NCBI RefSeq assembly: GCF_011303555.1
Contig: NZ_CP049868.1
Coordinates: 992,001-1,056,000 of the forward strand
Source of the DNA: Pedobacter sp. HDW13
Lineage (GTDB): Bacteria > Bacteroidota > Bacteroidia > Sphingobacteriales > Sphingobacteriaceae
Reading direction: 5' to 3'
Length of the DNA: 64,000 nucleotides
Both the position numbers and the translations under genes were made by a program. Below, in pieces: positions 10,269 to 18,693 of the stretch. The number at the start of each line of letters is the position of its first letter. Position 1 is the first letter of the stretch. The notes beneath the pieces are model-generated. The model was not told the origin of the DNA. It saw nothing but the letters and a program-made list of their open reading frames with translations, and did no database searches.

Positions 10269-11633
10269 ATGAAACTCAAATTTCAACATTTATTAATACT
10301 TACACTTTTTACCCTTTCGGCTTGTGCTCAGGACAAAAAGCAAGGTTACAATCCTGATCTTAGCATTAAGAAAAACCTTTCAGATGAACAATTACTAGAT
10401 CTGGTACAAAAACAAACCTTCCAGTATTTCTGGGATGGTGCCGAACCTACTTCAGGTGCCGGCCGCGAGCGCTATCATGTAGATAATGTGTATCCCGAAA
10501 ACGATAAAAGTACTGTTGCAACAGGCGCTACAGGCTTTGGCTTAATGGCTATTTTAAGTGGTATCGACAGGAGTTATGTGACCAAAAAAGACGGTCTAAA
10601 CAGATTAAATAAAATACTCGATTTCCTGGCTAAGGCCGATCGCTTTCATGGTGCCTGGTCGCACTGGATTTATGGCGAAACCGGTAAAGTACGTCCTTTC
10701 GGACGCAAAGATAATGGTGGCGACCTGGTAGAAACTTCCTTTGTTGCGCAAGCCTTAATTTGTATCGATGCTTATTATAAAAATGGTACACCAGCTGAAA
10801 AAGCTTTAGCTAAAAAAGCTGACGAACTTTGGAAAGGAATTGATTTTAACTGGTACCGCAAAGGAGGTCAGAATGTATTGTACTGGCACTGGTCTCCCGA
10901 ATACCAATGGGAAATGAACTTTCCGGTAAAAGGCTATAACGAATGTTTAATTATGTACGTTTTAGCTGCATCCTCCCCTACCCATACCGTCCCTACCGAA
11001 GTTTACCATCAGGGTTGGGCCAGAAATGGAGAAATTAAAGTCAATTATGAAGTTTACGGCCATCCTTTCACACTTGACTATCAAGGCCAGAAAAACTTGG
11101 TTGGTCCCTTATTCTGGGCACATTATTCTTATTTAGGTTTAAACCCCAAAGGATTAAAAGACCGTTATGCCAATTACTGGGAGAATAATGTAAACCATAC
11201 GCTGGCCATTCACGATTACTGCGTAGCTAACCCAAAAGGTTTTAAAGGCTATGGCCAAAACAACTGGGGTTTAACAGCCAGTTATTCTGTTAAAGGCTAT
11301 GCTGCACATAATCCACAAGAAGATTTTGGGGTAATTTCTCCTACAGCTGCCATTTCATCAATACCCTATACACCAAAAGAATCGATGAAGGTGATCAGAC
11401 ACCTTTACGAAGATTTAGGTACCAAAGTTTGGGGCAAGTACGGTTTTTATGATGCTTTTTCTGAAACGGACAACTGGTACCCGCAACGCTATTTAGGAAT
11501 AGATCAGGGCCCGATGGTGGTCATGATCGAAAATTACAGGTCAGGACTGCTTTGGAAGTTATTTATGAGCAATACCGATGTACAAAAAGGTTTAACAAAA
11601 CTTGGATTTGAAAGTCCGGAATTGAAGAAATAA
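10269..11633 (+). CDS. GH144-type beta-1,2-glucanase, single domain
   Basis: This 454-residue lipoprotein (lipobox LSAC, Cys19) is a paralogue of the preceding gene without its Ig-like domain. The same barrel motifs recur: TFQYFWDGAEP, ADRFHGAWSHWIYGE, DNGGDLVETSF (D152, E155), YWHWSPEYQWEMN and LGIDQGPMVVMIENYR. The two are clearly similar along the whole barrel. Tandem GH144 genes suggest a division of labour, for example one endo-acting enzyme at the surface and one exo-acting or sophorose-releasing enzyme in the periplasm. The following GH43-like gene starts 28 bases later. Confidence 0.82.
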   Translation: MKLKFQHLLILTLFTLSACAQDKKQGYNPDLSIKKNLSDEQLLDLVQKQTFQYFWDGAEPTSGAGRERYHVDNVYPENDKSTVATGATGFGLMAILSGIDRSYVTKKDGLNRLNKILDFLAKADRFHGAWSHWIYGETGKVRPFGRKDNGGDLVETSFVAQALICIDAYYKNGTPAEKALAKKADELWKGIDFNWYRKGGQNVLYWHWSPEYQWEMNFPVKGYNECLIMYVLAASSPTHTVPTEVYHQGWARNGEIKVNYEVYGHPFTLDYQGQKNLVGPLFWAHYSYLGLNPKGLKDRYANYWENNVNHTLAIHDYCVANPKGFKGYGQNNWGLTASYSVKGYAAHNPQEDFGVISPTAAISSIPYTPKESMKVIRHLYEDLGTKVWGKYGFYDAFSETDNWYPQRYLGIDQGPMVVMIENYRSGLLWKLFMSNTDVQKGLTKLGFESPELKK

Positions 11634-11661
11634 GCCGGCAGTTAAAATTTTAGCATATTAA

Positions 11662-13401
11662 ATGAAAAATATTCTATTCATCATATTAATCAGCCTCACA
11701 ATCGGGTCGAAAGCACAGCAGAAAACCTATTGCAACCCGATTAATGTAGACTATGGTTATACCCCTTTCGAGTCTTTTACCGAGTGGGGCAGGCATCGTG
11801 CCACGGCCGATCCGGTTATTGTTAACTACAAAGGCGATTTTTACTTGTTTAGCACCAACCAATGGGGTTACTGGCATAGCCCTGATATGCTAAACTGGAA
11901 ATTTGAAGAACGAAAGTTTCTGCGCCCATGGAATAAAACCAAAGATGAACTCTGCGCACCCGGAGTAGGCATCGTTGGCGATACCATGGTGGTTTTTGGC
12001 AGTACTTACACCAAAAATTTCACCCTATGGGGCAGTACCGATCCCAAAGGAAACAAATGGTTTCCTTTGGTTGATTCGTTAGAAATTGGTGGCTGGGACC
12101 CGGCATTTTTTACTGATGATGATGGTAAATTTTACATGTACAACGGCAGCAGCAACAACTACCCGATGTATGGAGTAGAATTAGACCGCAAAACATTTAA
12201 GCCTAAAGGAACCCGCACCCCAATGTACCTGCTGCAAAGCTGGCGTTATGGCTGGCAACGTTTTGGAGAATATATGGACGATACTTTTCTCGATCCTTTT
12301 GCAGAAGGTGCCTGGATGACCAAACACAATGGTAAATACTATTTTCAGTATGGTGCCCCCGGAACCGAGTTTAGCGGCTATTCAGACGGAGTTGTAGTGG
12401 GCAGTAAACCACTTTTTGATGGTATTCAGGCTACACCTCAATCCGATCCACTGAGTTATAAGGGCGGTGGTTTTTCACGCGGTGCTGGCCATGGGGCAAC
12501 TTTTCAGGATAACAACACAAACTACTGGCACATTTCTACCAGCATTATATGCGTTAAAAACACCTGGGAACGCCGGATGGGCATTTGGCCTACGGGTTTT
12601 GATCAGGATGATGTAATGTGGACCAATACCGCATTTGGCGATTATCCGCTCTATCTGCCTTCCGAAAGAAAAGAAAATGGCCCTGCAGGCCCAGGCTGGA
12701 TGCTTATCAACTATAAAAAACCAGTTACGGTTTCATCAACATTGGGTGCTTTTCAGGCCAATAATGCCGTTGATGAAAGTATTAAGACCTATTGGAGTGC
12801 TAAAACAGCAAATAATGGCGAATGGATCCAGACAGATTTGGGCAGTTTAGCTACGGTAAATGCCATCCAAATCAATTATGCCGATCAGGATGCTGAGTTT
12901 ATAGGTAAGCAGACCGGTATTTTTCACCAGTACAAAATCCTTTCATCTGTTGATGGCAAAAAATGGAGTGTTTTGGTTGATAAAAGCCAGAATAAAACCG
13001 ATGTGCCACATGATTATATCGAGCTCCCCAAAGCGGTTAGAACGAGGTTCATTAAAATGGTTAATATCCACATGCCTACCGGAAAATTTGCCATTAGTGG
13101 CCTGCGTGTTTTTGGTAATGGCAATGGCGAAAAACCAACACAGATAAAAAACCTGATTGTGTTGCGCACCGAAAAAGATAAACGCAGTGCCTACATCAAG
13201 TGGCAACCGGTTAATAATGCCTTTGCCTATAACCTGTATTACGGTACAGCACCCGATAAACTTTACAACTGCATCATGATACACGATTTTAACGAATACT
13301 GGTTTAAAGCGATGGATAGCCAAAAAGCTTACTATTTCGCTATCGAAGCCATAAATGAAAATGGCGTTTCGGCAAAAACTGCAGTGAAGAAAGTAGATTA
13401 A
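11662..13401 (+). CDS. GH43-like beta-propeller with discoidin and FN3 domains
   Basis: This 579-residue secreted protein has a signal peptide ending near GSKAQ (about 19). A five-bladed propeller at about 20-340 carries the three acidic residues expected of clan GH-F/GH43: D50 in TADPVIV, D146 in WDPAFF, and E215 in FAEGAW. An F5/8-type C (discoidin) domain follows at about 350-485 (WSAKTANNGEWIQTDLG), then a fibronectin-III-like module at about 500-577. Members of this architecture are usually annotated as family 43 glycosidases. Here it sits among beta-1,2-glucan genes, so the true substrate could be a side-chain sugar or a different linkage. The fold call is good; activity is open. Confidence 0.75.
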   Translation: MKNILFIILISLTIGSKAQQKTYCNPINVDYGYTPFESFTEWGRHRATADPVIVNYKGDFYLFSTNQWGYWHSPDMLNWKFEERKFLRPWNKTKDELCAPGVGIVGDTMVVFGSTYTKNFTLWGSTDPKGNKWFPLVDSLEIGGWDPAFFTDDDGKFYMYNGSSNNYPMYGVELDRKTFKPKGTRTPMYLLQSWRYGWQRFGEYMDDTFLDPFAEGAWMTKHNGKYYFQYGAPGTEFSGYSDGVVVGSKPLFDGIQATPQSDPLSYKGGGFSRGAGHGATFQDNNTNYWHISTSIICVKNTWERRMGIWPTGFDQDDVMWTNTAFGDYPLYLPSERKENGPAGPGWMLINYKKPVTVSSTLGAFQANNAVDESIKTYWSAKTANNGEWIQTDLGSLATVNAIQINYADQDAEFIGKQTGIFHQYKILSSVDGKKWSVLVDKSQNKTDVPHDYIELPKAVRTRFIKMVNIHMPTGKFAISGLRVFGNGNGEKPTQIKNLIVLRTEKDKRSAYIKWQPVNNAFAYNLYYGTAPDKLYNCIMIHDFNEYWFKAMDSQKAYYFAIEAINENGVSAKTAVKKVD

Positions 13402-13413
13402 AAATATAGCTCG

Positions 13414-13565
13414 CGCTTGTTTATAACGAGCGTTAGAGCAGTTAAAATGAAAATACGATAGAATCGTAAAGCTATCCTGGCACGCGTTGGAAACGAGTGC
13501 CAGCTAGCAAAATGCTCGCGCTCGTTTGTAACGAGCGTGGAAATAGTAAATCGTTTATAACGATT
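13414..13565. repeat. Cluster of five short hairpins with 3-nt loops (REP-like)
   Basis: Five inverted repeats, each with a three-base loop, lie in 152 bases: 13414-13432 (8-bp arms, one mismatch), 13454-13468 (6 bp, perfect), 13477-13503 (12 bp, one mismatch), 13519-13537 (CGCTCGTT/AACGAGCG, perfect) and 13549-13565 (7 bp, perfect). Four of the five share the inner pairing CGTT/AACG or a close variant. They fill the gap between the GH43-like and GH3 genes. The arrangement resembles REP/BIME elements moved by RAYT transposases; no transposase gene is present in this window. Confidence 0.75.
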
Positions 13566-13602
13566 AAAACACAATAAGGAAAAAGAATAAAATACACATA
13601 CA

Positions 13603-15900
13603 ATGAATAGAGCGAAAATCCTGGTTGTTTTTTTTACAGCCCTCGTACTGAACGCATCTGCGCAGACCAAAAAACCGGTTTCGGCCGAAGAAGCAAAGAT
13701 GAATACCTTCATCAACAACCTCATGGCTAAAATGACGGTTGAGGAGAAAATTGGCCAGCTGAATTTGCCAAGTTCTGGTGATATTACCACCGGACAAGCC
13801 AATAGCAGCGATATTGGTAAAAAAATCAGGGATGGCCAGGTTGGTGGTTTGTTCAATATTAAGGGGGTTGAGAAAATCAAGGCAGTACAAAAGGTTGCCG
13901 TGGAAAACAGCAGGATGAAAATCCCTTTGTTGTTTGGCATGGATGTAATCCATGGCTATAACACTGTTTTCCCGATCCCACTGGGTATGAGTGCCACTTG
14001 GAACATGGATGCGGTACAAAAATCAGCACGTGTGGCGGCCATTGAAGCTAGTGCAAGCGGTATCAACTGGACCTTCTCTCCTATGGTCGACATTTCGCGT
14101 GACCCGCGTTGGGGAAGGATTTCTGAAGGCAATGGAGAAGACCCTTACCTGGGTTCTCAAATTGCAAAAGCCATGGTAAAAGGTTACCAGGGTAAATTGC
14201 AGGCCAATAACGAAATTCTGGCTTGTGTAAAACACTATGCCCTTTATGGAGCAGCCGAAGCCGGAAGAGATTACAATACCACCGATATGAGTAAGGTAAA
14301 AATGTACAATGAATACCTTCCACCTTACAAAGCAGCCGTTGATGCAGGTGCAGCCAGTATTATGGCTTCTTTTAACGAGGTCGACGGAATTCCGGCTACA
14401 GGCAGTAAATGGTTAATGACCGAGGTTTTACGCAACCAGTGGGGCTTTAAAGGCTTTGTGGTGACAGATTATACCGGCATTCCGGAAATGATTGCACACG
14501 GCATGGGCGATTTACAAACTGTTTCTGCTTTAGCTTTAAATGCTGGAATAGATATGGACATGGTTGGAGAAGGTTTTTTAGGTACCTTAAAAAAATCGCT
14601 TGCAGAAAAGAAAGTTAGCATTGATCAGATTAACAGGGCTTGCCGATTAATCCTTCAGGCAAAATACAAACTAGGCTTATTTGCTGATCCTTATAAATTC
14701 TGCGATGCACAAAGAGCAGAAAAAGAAGTTTTCAATCCCGAAAACAGAAGCATTGCGCGCCAGATTGCAGCAGAAAGCTTTGTGCTGCTAAAAAACAAAA
14801 ACAACGTATTACCACTAAAAAAATCGGGCACCATTGGCCTAATTGGCCCATTGGCCGATAATACTGCAAATATGTACGGTACCTGGAGTGTTGCAGCCTT
14901 ATTTGACAAATCGGTAACGGTATTGCAGGGTTTAAAAAATGCTTTAGGCAACAATGCCAAAATATTAACTGCCCGTGGATCAAATTTCCTTGCCGATTCT
15001 GCTTTAGAGCACCGTTATGTAAACATCCACAACCCTACCTACAAGCACGATTCGCGCACAGAAGCAGATATGATTCAGGAAGCTTTAGAGGTTGCAAAAA
15101 AATCGGATGTGATTGTAGCTACCATGGGCGAAAGTTCTGAATTTACAGGGGAGAGCAGCAGTGTTACCGATATCCAGATTCCTGAAACACAAAAAAATCT
15201 GTTAAAAGCTTTAGCTAAAACAGGCAAACCAGTGATTTTGGTTTTGTTTACTGGCCGTCCATTGGCATTAAAGTGGGAGGAAGAAAATATACCGGCCATT
15301 TTAAATGTTTGGTTTCCGGGTAGTGAAGCTGGCAGTGCTATTGCAGATGTACTTTTTGGTGATGTGAACCCTTCGGGTAAATTAAGTGCTACTTTCCCTC
15401 AAAATGTTGGTCAGGTACCACTTTATTATGCGCACAAAAATACTGGCCGTCCTTTGGCCGAAGGTAAATGGTTCGAAAAGTTCCGTTCTAATTATTTAGA
15501 CGTGAGCAATGATCCCTTATATCCGTTCGGTTTCGGTTTAAGTTATACCACATTTAATTACAGCGATATTAAATTAAGCTCAAATACTTTAACCAAAGGC
15601 AAATCCATCAACGCATCTGTTACCTTAAGTAATACGGGCAAATACGATGGTCAGGAGGTAGTACAACTGTATATCCGCGATTTAGTGGGCAGCATTACGC
15701 GTCCGGTAAAAGAACTAAAAGGTTTCCAGAAAGTAAGTTTAAAGGCTGGTGAAAGCAAAACCATCACTTTCAACCTTACCGAAAACGACCTTAAATTCTA
15801 CAACTCAGATTTAAAGTTTGTAGCAGAGCCTGGCGATTTTAAAGTATTCATTGGCACCAACTCACGCGATGTAAAAGAAGCATCTTTTGCACTGAAATAA
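13603..15900 (+). CDS. bglX: GH3 beta-glucosidase
   Basis: This 765-residue periplasmic enzyme has a signal peptide ending near ASAQ (21). The N-terminal GH3 TIM-barrel domain (about 35-370) includes SPMVDISRDPRWGR, CVKHYALYG and the nucleophile motif VVTDY with D289. The C-terminal alpha/beta sandwich (about 395-630) and the fibronectin-III-like domain (about 665-760, VVQLYIRDLVGS...PVKELKGF) complete the usual BglX layout and length. Next to GH144 enzymes it probably hydrolyses sophorose and short beta-1,2-gluco-oligosaccharides to glucose; GH3 sophorosidases are known in Bacteroides loci of this kind. The start has an A/G-rich leader and sits 38 bases after the hairpin cluster. Confidence 0.92.
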   Translation: MNRAKILVVFFTALVLNASAQTKKPVSAEEAKMNTFINNLMAKMTVEEKIGQLNLPSSGDITTGQANSSDIGKKIRDGQVGGLFNIKGVEKIKAVQKVAVENSRMKIPLLFGMDVIHGYNTVFPIPLGMSATWNMDAVQKSARVAAIEASASGINWTFSPMVDISRDPRWGRISEGNGEDPYLGSQIAKAMVKGYQGKLQANNEILACVKHYALYGAAEAGRDYNTTDMSKVKMYNEYLPPYKAAVDAGAASIMASFNEVDGIPATGSKWLMTEVLRNQWGFKGFVVTDYTGIPEMIAHGMGDLQTVSALALNAGIDMDMVGEGFLGTLKKSLAEKKVSIDQINRACRLILQAKYKLGLFADPYKFCDAQRAEKEVFNPENRSIARQIAAESFVLLKNKNNVLPLKKSGTIGLIGPLADNTANMYGTWSVAALFDKSVTVLQGLKNALGNNAKILTARGSNFLADSALEHRYVNIHNPTYKHDSRTEADMIQEALEVAKKSDVIVATMGESSEFTGESSSVTDIQIPETQKNLLKALAKTGKPVILVLFTGRPLALKWEEENIPAILNVWFPGSEAGSAIADVLFGDVNPSGKLSATFPQNVGQVPLYYAHKNTGRPLAEGKWFEKFRSNYLDVSNDPLYPFGFGLSYTTFNYSDIKLSSNTLTKGKSINASVTLSNTGKYDGQEVVQLYIRDLVGSITRPVKELKGFQKVSLKAGESKTITFNLTENDLKFYNSDLKFVAEPGDFKVFIGTNSRDVKEASFALK

Positions 15901-15921
15901 AGACAATTAGGTTTGGTTGTT

Positions 15922-15960
15922 AACCCTGTGCTATTGTAAAGTAGCCAGGGTTTTCTATTT
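15922..15960 (+). terminator. Terminator after the GH3 gene
   Basis: AACCCTG (15922-15928) pairs with CAGGGTT (15946-15952), with an inner GCTA/TAGC stem, followed by TTTTCTATTT. It lies 21 bases after the GH3 stop and likely ends the main PUL transcript. Confidence 0.75.
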
Positions 15961-16013
15961 TTGTTAAATGAAGCCACTGTAATTTATCAAAACACAAGTG
16001 GAAATAACATACC

Positions 16014-16048
16014 GTGATGCCTGTCTGCTGCAGGCGGGGATTTATCAC
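16014..16048. repeat. Short nested inverted repeat before the esterase gene
   Basis: GTGAT (16014-16018) pairs with ATCAC (16044-16048), and GCCTG with CAGGC lies inside. It stands 20 bases before the esterase start. It could be a 5'-UTR structure or one copy of a dispersed repeat; only one copy is seen here. Confidence 0.45.
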
Positions 16049-16068
16049 AATTAAAATAAATTAAACAG

Positions 16069-16848
16069 ATGAAAAAGATTTTTCTCACTATCAGTATTCT
16101 TTTTTCTGTACTCTTTTTAAACGCTCAGGATTTTAAAAAATACGACAGGGGAAGTTTTATCAAAGGCAAGGATTCTATTTATTATAGGGTGCTTTTTCCG
16201 GAGAACTTTAACCCTGAGGAAAAATATCCCTTAGTTGTTTTCCTGCATGGTAGTGGCGAAAGGGGTAACGATAATGCCAGTCAGCTGGTACACGGGGGCA
16301 AACTTTTTTTGAAAAACGATGTCCGCAAAAACTTTCCTGCTATTGTGGTATTCCCGCAATGCCCGGCAAATGATTTTTGGGCCAACATCAATTTAGATAA
16401 CGATGCCAATGGCAAACGAAAATTAAGCTTTGTTGAAGGAGGTAAGCCAACCAAAATTATGCACGCATTGCAGGGTATGATTAAAGATTTCCTGAAAAAG
16501 CCTTACGTAAGCCGCGAACAGGTTTATGTTGGTGGCCTCTCCATGGGTGGAATGGGAACTTACGAGCTGTTAAGAAGAGAGCGTCGCAAATTTGCCGCAG
16601 CCATTGCCATTTGTGGTGGCGACAATACCAATAACATTAAAAAATACAAGAAAACGCCACTATGGATTTTCCATGGTGCAAAAGACGATATTGTAGATCC
16701 GGCACTATCCATCGCTATTGCCGAACGTTTAAAAACAGTTGGCGACGAGGTTAAGTTTTCGCTTTATCCAAATGCTAACCACAACAGCTGGGACAGTGCA
16801 TTTGCGGAACCCGAGTTATTGCCCTGGTTGTTTTCGCATAAGAAATAG
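16069..16848 (+). CDS. Secreted alpha/beta-hydrolase, PHB depolymerase/feruloyl-esterase-like
   Basis: This 259-residue protein has a signal peptide ending near LNAQ (20). The alpha/beta-hydrolase fold shows the oxyanion-region motif VVFLHGSGERG, nucleophile S158 in GGLSMGG, acid D206/D207 in HGAKDDIVDP and H238 in NANHNSW. The family (phospholipase/carboxylesterase, prolyl-oligopeptidase-like) includes many PUL-encoded carbohydrate esterases. As the last gene of the locus, it may remove ester substituents (such as succinyl or acetyl groups) from beta-glucans. It has its own leader after the GH3 terminator. Substrate is inferred from context only. Confidence 0.78.
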   Translation: MKKIFLTISILFSVLFLNAQDFKKYDRGSFIKGKDSIYYRVLFPENFNPEEKYPLVVFLHGSGERGNDNASQLVHGGKLFLKNDVRKNFPAIVVFPQCPANDFWANINLDNDANGKRKLSFVEGGKPTKIMHALQGMIKDFLKKPYVSREQVYVGGLSMGGMGTYELLRRERRKFAAAIAICGGDNTNNIKKYKKTPLWIFHGAKDDIVDPALSIAIAERLKTVGDEVKFSLYPNANHNSWDSAFAEPELLPWLFSHKK

Positions 16849-16854
16849 TTTATC

Positions 16855-16887
16855 AGACCTTACAGGTTTTAAAAAACTGTAAGGTCT
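16855..16887. repeat. AGACCTTACAG-type dispersed hairpin
   Basis: Eleven-base arms at 16855-16865 and 16877-16887 are perfect complements. The core CCTTACAGGTTTT recurs at 44928-44940 and a relative (AAACCTCATAGG) at 31674-31685. It follows the esterase stop directly, so it may also end that transcript. Confidence 0.7.
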
Positions 16888-16893
16888 AAATGA

Positions 16894-16925
16894 AAAAGGT
16901 CCCAATGTTAACATCGGGACCTTTT
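16894..16925. terminator. Bidirectional terminator between esterase and YebC genes
   Basis: AAAAGGTCCC (16894-16903) pairs with GGGACCTTTT (16916-16925) around an inner ATGTTAACAT palindrome. A and T runs flank it on both sides. The genes on either side converge. Confidence 0.88.
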
Positions 16926-16945
16926 ATATAAAATATCAAATGATA

Positions 16946-17674
16946 TTACTCAGCCATATTGTGGTAAACCGCCTGCACATCATCATCCTCTTCCAGTTTA
17001 TCAATCAGTTTTAAAACATCGGCAGCCTGCTCTTCTGTAACCTCGTGATGCGATAAAGCAATACGCTCCAGTTTAGAGCTTTTTAATTCAATACCTTTTT
17101 CTTCCAGTGCTTTTTGTAAAGAGCCAAAGTTTTCGAATGCTCCCTGTGCAACAGCGATATCATTTCCTTCCTCATCGGCTTCTACATATAGTTCTTCCAA
17201 ACCTGCATCAATCAATTCAAACTCTAGTTCTTCCAGATCTAAACCATCGGCAGGCACAAAGCGAAAAATAGATTTGCGGTTAAAAACAAAGTCTAAAGAA
17301 CCTGTTTTACCTAAAGTTCCATTGGTTTTGTTAAAGTAACTGCGCACGTTGGCTACAGTACGGTTGGTATTATCGGTTGCTGTTTCAATTAAAACTGCTA
17401 CTCCGTGAGGTGCATAGCCTTCGTAAACAATTTCTTCGTAATTGGCCAGCGATTTATCAGATGCACGCTTAATAGCTGCCTCCACCCTATCTTTAGGCAT
17501 GTTTACTGCTTTAGCATTTTGCATTGCAGTACGTAAACGCGAGTTGGTTTCAGGGTGAGGCCCCGATTCCTTAACCGCCATTACAATATCTTTACCAATA
17601 CGCGTAAACTGAACCGCCATTTTGGCCCAACGCTTAAATTTTCTTTCTTTTCTAAATTCGAATGCTCTTCCCAT
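16946..17674 (-). CDS. yebC: YebC/PmpR-family protein
   Basis: This 242-residue cytoplasmic protein matches the YebC family over its full length: MGRAFEFRKERKFKRWAKMAVQFTRIG at the start (a common form in Bacteroidota, where the start is usually KW...), NMPKDRVEAAIKRA, and YEGYAPHGVAVLIE, followed by the acidic middle and C-terminal domains. YebC proteins are long annotated as transcriptional regulators; recent work points to a role in ribosomal translation of difficult motifs for some members. It converges with the esterase gene and is followed upstream by a dehydrogenase gene on the same strand. Housekeeping. Confidence 0.93.
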   Translation of the reverse strand: MGRAFEFRKERKFKRWAKMAVQFTRIGKDIVMAVKESGPHPETNSRLRTAMQNAKAVNMPKDRVEAAIKRASDKSLANYEEIVYEGYAPHGVAVLIETATDNTNRTVANVRSYFNKTNGTLGKTGSLDFVFNRKSIFRFVPADGLDLEELEFELIDAGLEELYVEADEEGNDIAVAQGAFENFGSLQKALEEKGIELKSSKLERIALSHHEVTEEQAADVLKLIDKLEEDDDVQAVYHNMAE

Positions 17675-17684
17675 TGCTTAAGTA

Positions 17685-17744
17685 TTGAGATATCAGATTT
17701 GAGATGTGAGACCTTAGGCCTTCAACCTTCCAACCCTCTACCTT
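17685..17744. repeat. Degenerate GAGAT/CCTTCAACC oligonucleotide island
   Basis: The gap contains GAGATATCAGATTTGAGATG, built of near-repeats of TTGAGAT, and then CCTTCAACCTTCCAACCCTC. It is not coding. It is one of the 'vocabulary' islands listed in the findings. Confidence 0.5.
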
Positions 17745-17748
17745 TATA

Positions 17749-18693
17749 TTATTTTTTTAAATTCTTTAACATGTCAATTGTCAGTCTCGATAAATCGAAC
17801 TCTGGTTTCCAGCCCCAATCTTTTGCAGCATAGTTATCATCAATAGAACGTGGCCAGCTATTGGCAATCTGTTGACGTGGATCGTTATCGGTGTAAGATA
17901 ATGTAAAATCCGGAATATGCTTTCTGATTTCGGCAGCTAAAACCTCTGGTGTAAAACTAACGCCCGCAAAATTATAACTGCTACGCACCGAAATCTGATC
18001 AGCAGGTGCGTCCATCAATTCGATTGTACCACGGATGGCATCATCCATATACATCATCGGCAGTTCGGTTTCGGCATTTAAGAAACTCTGGTAACTGCCT
18101 TTTTTAAGTGCATCGTGGAAAATGTGAATGGCATAATCGGTAGTTCCACCTCCTGGTGCCGCTTTCCAGCTAATTAACCCCGGATAACGGATACTACGAA
18201 CATCCAATCCATATTTCTGGTTATAGTACTCGCACCAGCGTTCGCCCGCTAGTTTACTTATACCGTAAACCGTATTCGGGTCCATTACACAATATTGCGA
18301 GGTATGATCTTTAGGCGAATTTGGTCCAAACACAGCAATTGAGCTTGGCCAGTACACTTTTGCCGTTTTATATTCAAGTGCTAAATCTAATACATTTAGC
18401 AAACCGTTCATATTTAAATCCCAGGCTAATTTAGGATTTTGCTCACCTGTTGCAGATAATAATGCTGCCAACAGGTAAACCTGGGTTGGCCTGTACTTGT
18501 GAAAAATGCCTTTAATCATTTCTTTATCAAGCACATTTACAAATTCGAATGGCGCAGAATTTTTGATGTCATAATCTGGCCTACGGATATCGCATGCAAC
18601 TACGTTATCATCGCCATATATCTTACGCAAAGTGGTAACCAATTCAGTACCAATCTGCCCGTTAGAGCCTAAAACAACAATTTTTTCTTGCAT
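17749..18693 (-). CDS. NAD-dependent epimerase/dehydratase, L-threonine 3-dehydrogenase type
   Basis: With the start at 18693 (MQEKIVVLGSNGQIG) it is a 314-residue extended SDR. A start seven codons further up is open but adds a non-homologous MLNLKKN. The Rossmann motif GSNGQIG is at 9-15, the catalytic YGISK lies at about 138-142, and VYLLAALLSATGEQNPKLAW and PGGGTTDYA are features I associate with the GalE-like L-threonine dehydrogenases of Flavobacteria. It would oxidise threonine to 2-amino-3-ketobutyrate in the cytoplasm. A general nucleotide-sugar epimerase is the alternative. Confidence 0.78.
   Translation of the reverse strand: MQEKIVVLGSNGQIGTELVTTLRKIYGDDNVVACDIRRPDYDIKNSAPFEFVNVLDKEMIKGIFHKYRPTQVYLLAALLSATGEQNPKLAWDLNMNGLLNVLDLALEYKTAKVYWPSSIAVFGPNSPKDHTSQYCVMDPNTVYGISKLAGERWCEYYNQKYGLDVRSIRYPGLISWKAAPGGGTTDYAIHIFHDALKKGSYQSFLNAETELPMMYMDDAIRGTIELMDAPADQISVRSSYNFAGVSFTPEVLAAEIRKHIPDFTLSYTDNDPRQQIANSWPRSIDDNYAAKDWGWKPEFDLSRLTIDMLKNLKK

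Noticed and set aside
13398..13940. Minus-strand open frame of 180 codons across the hairpin cluster and the GH3 start
   Set aside because: It lies antisense to a certain GH3 gene and through repeat DNA; the translation has no recognisable domain.
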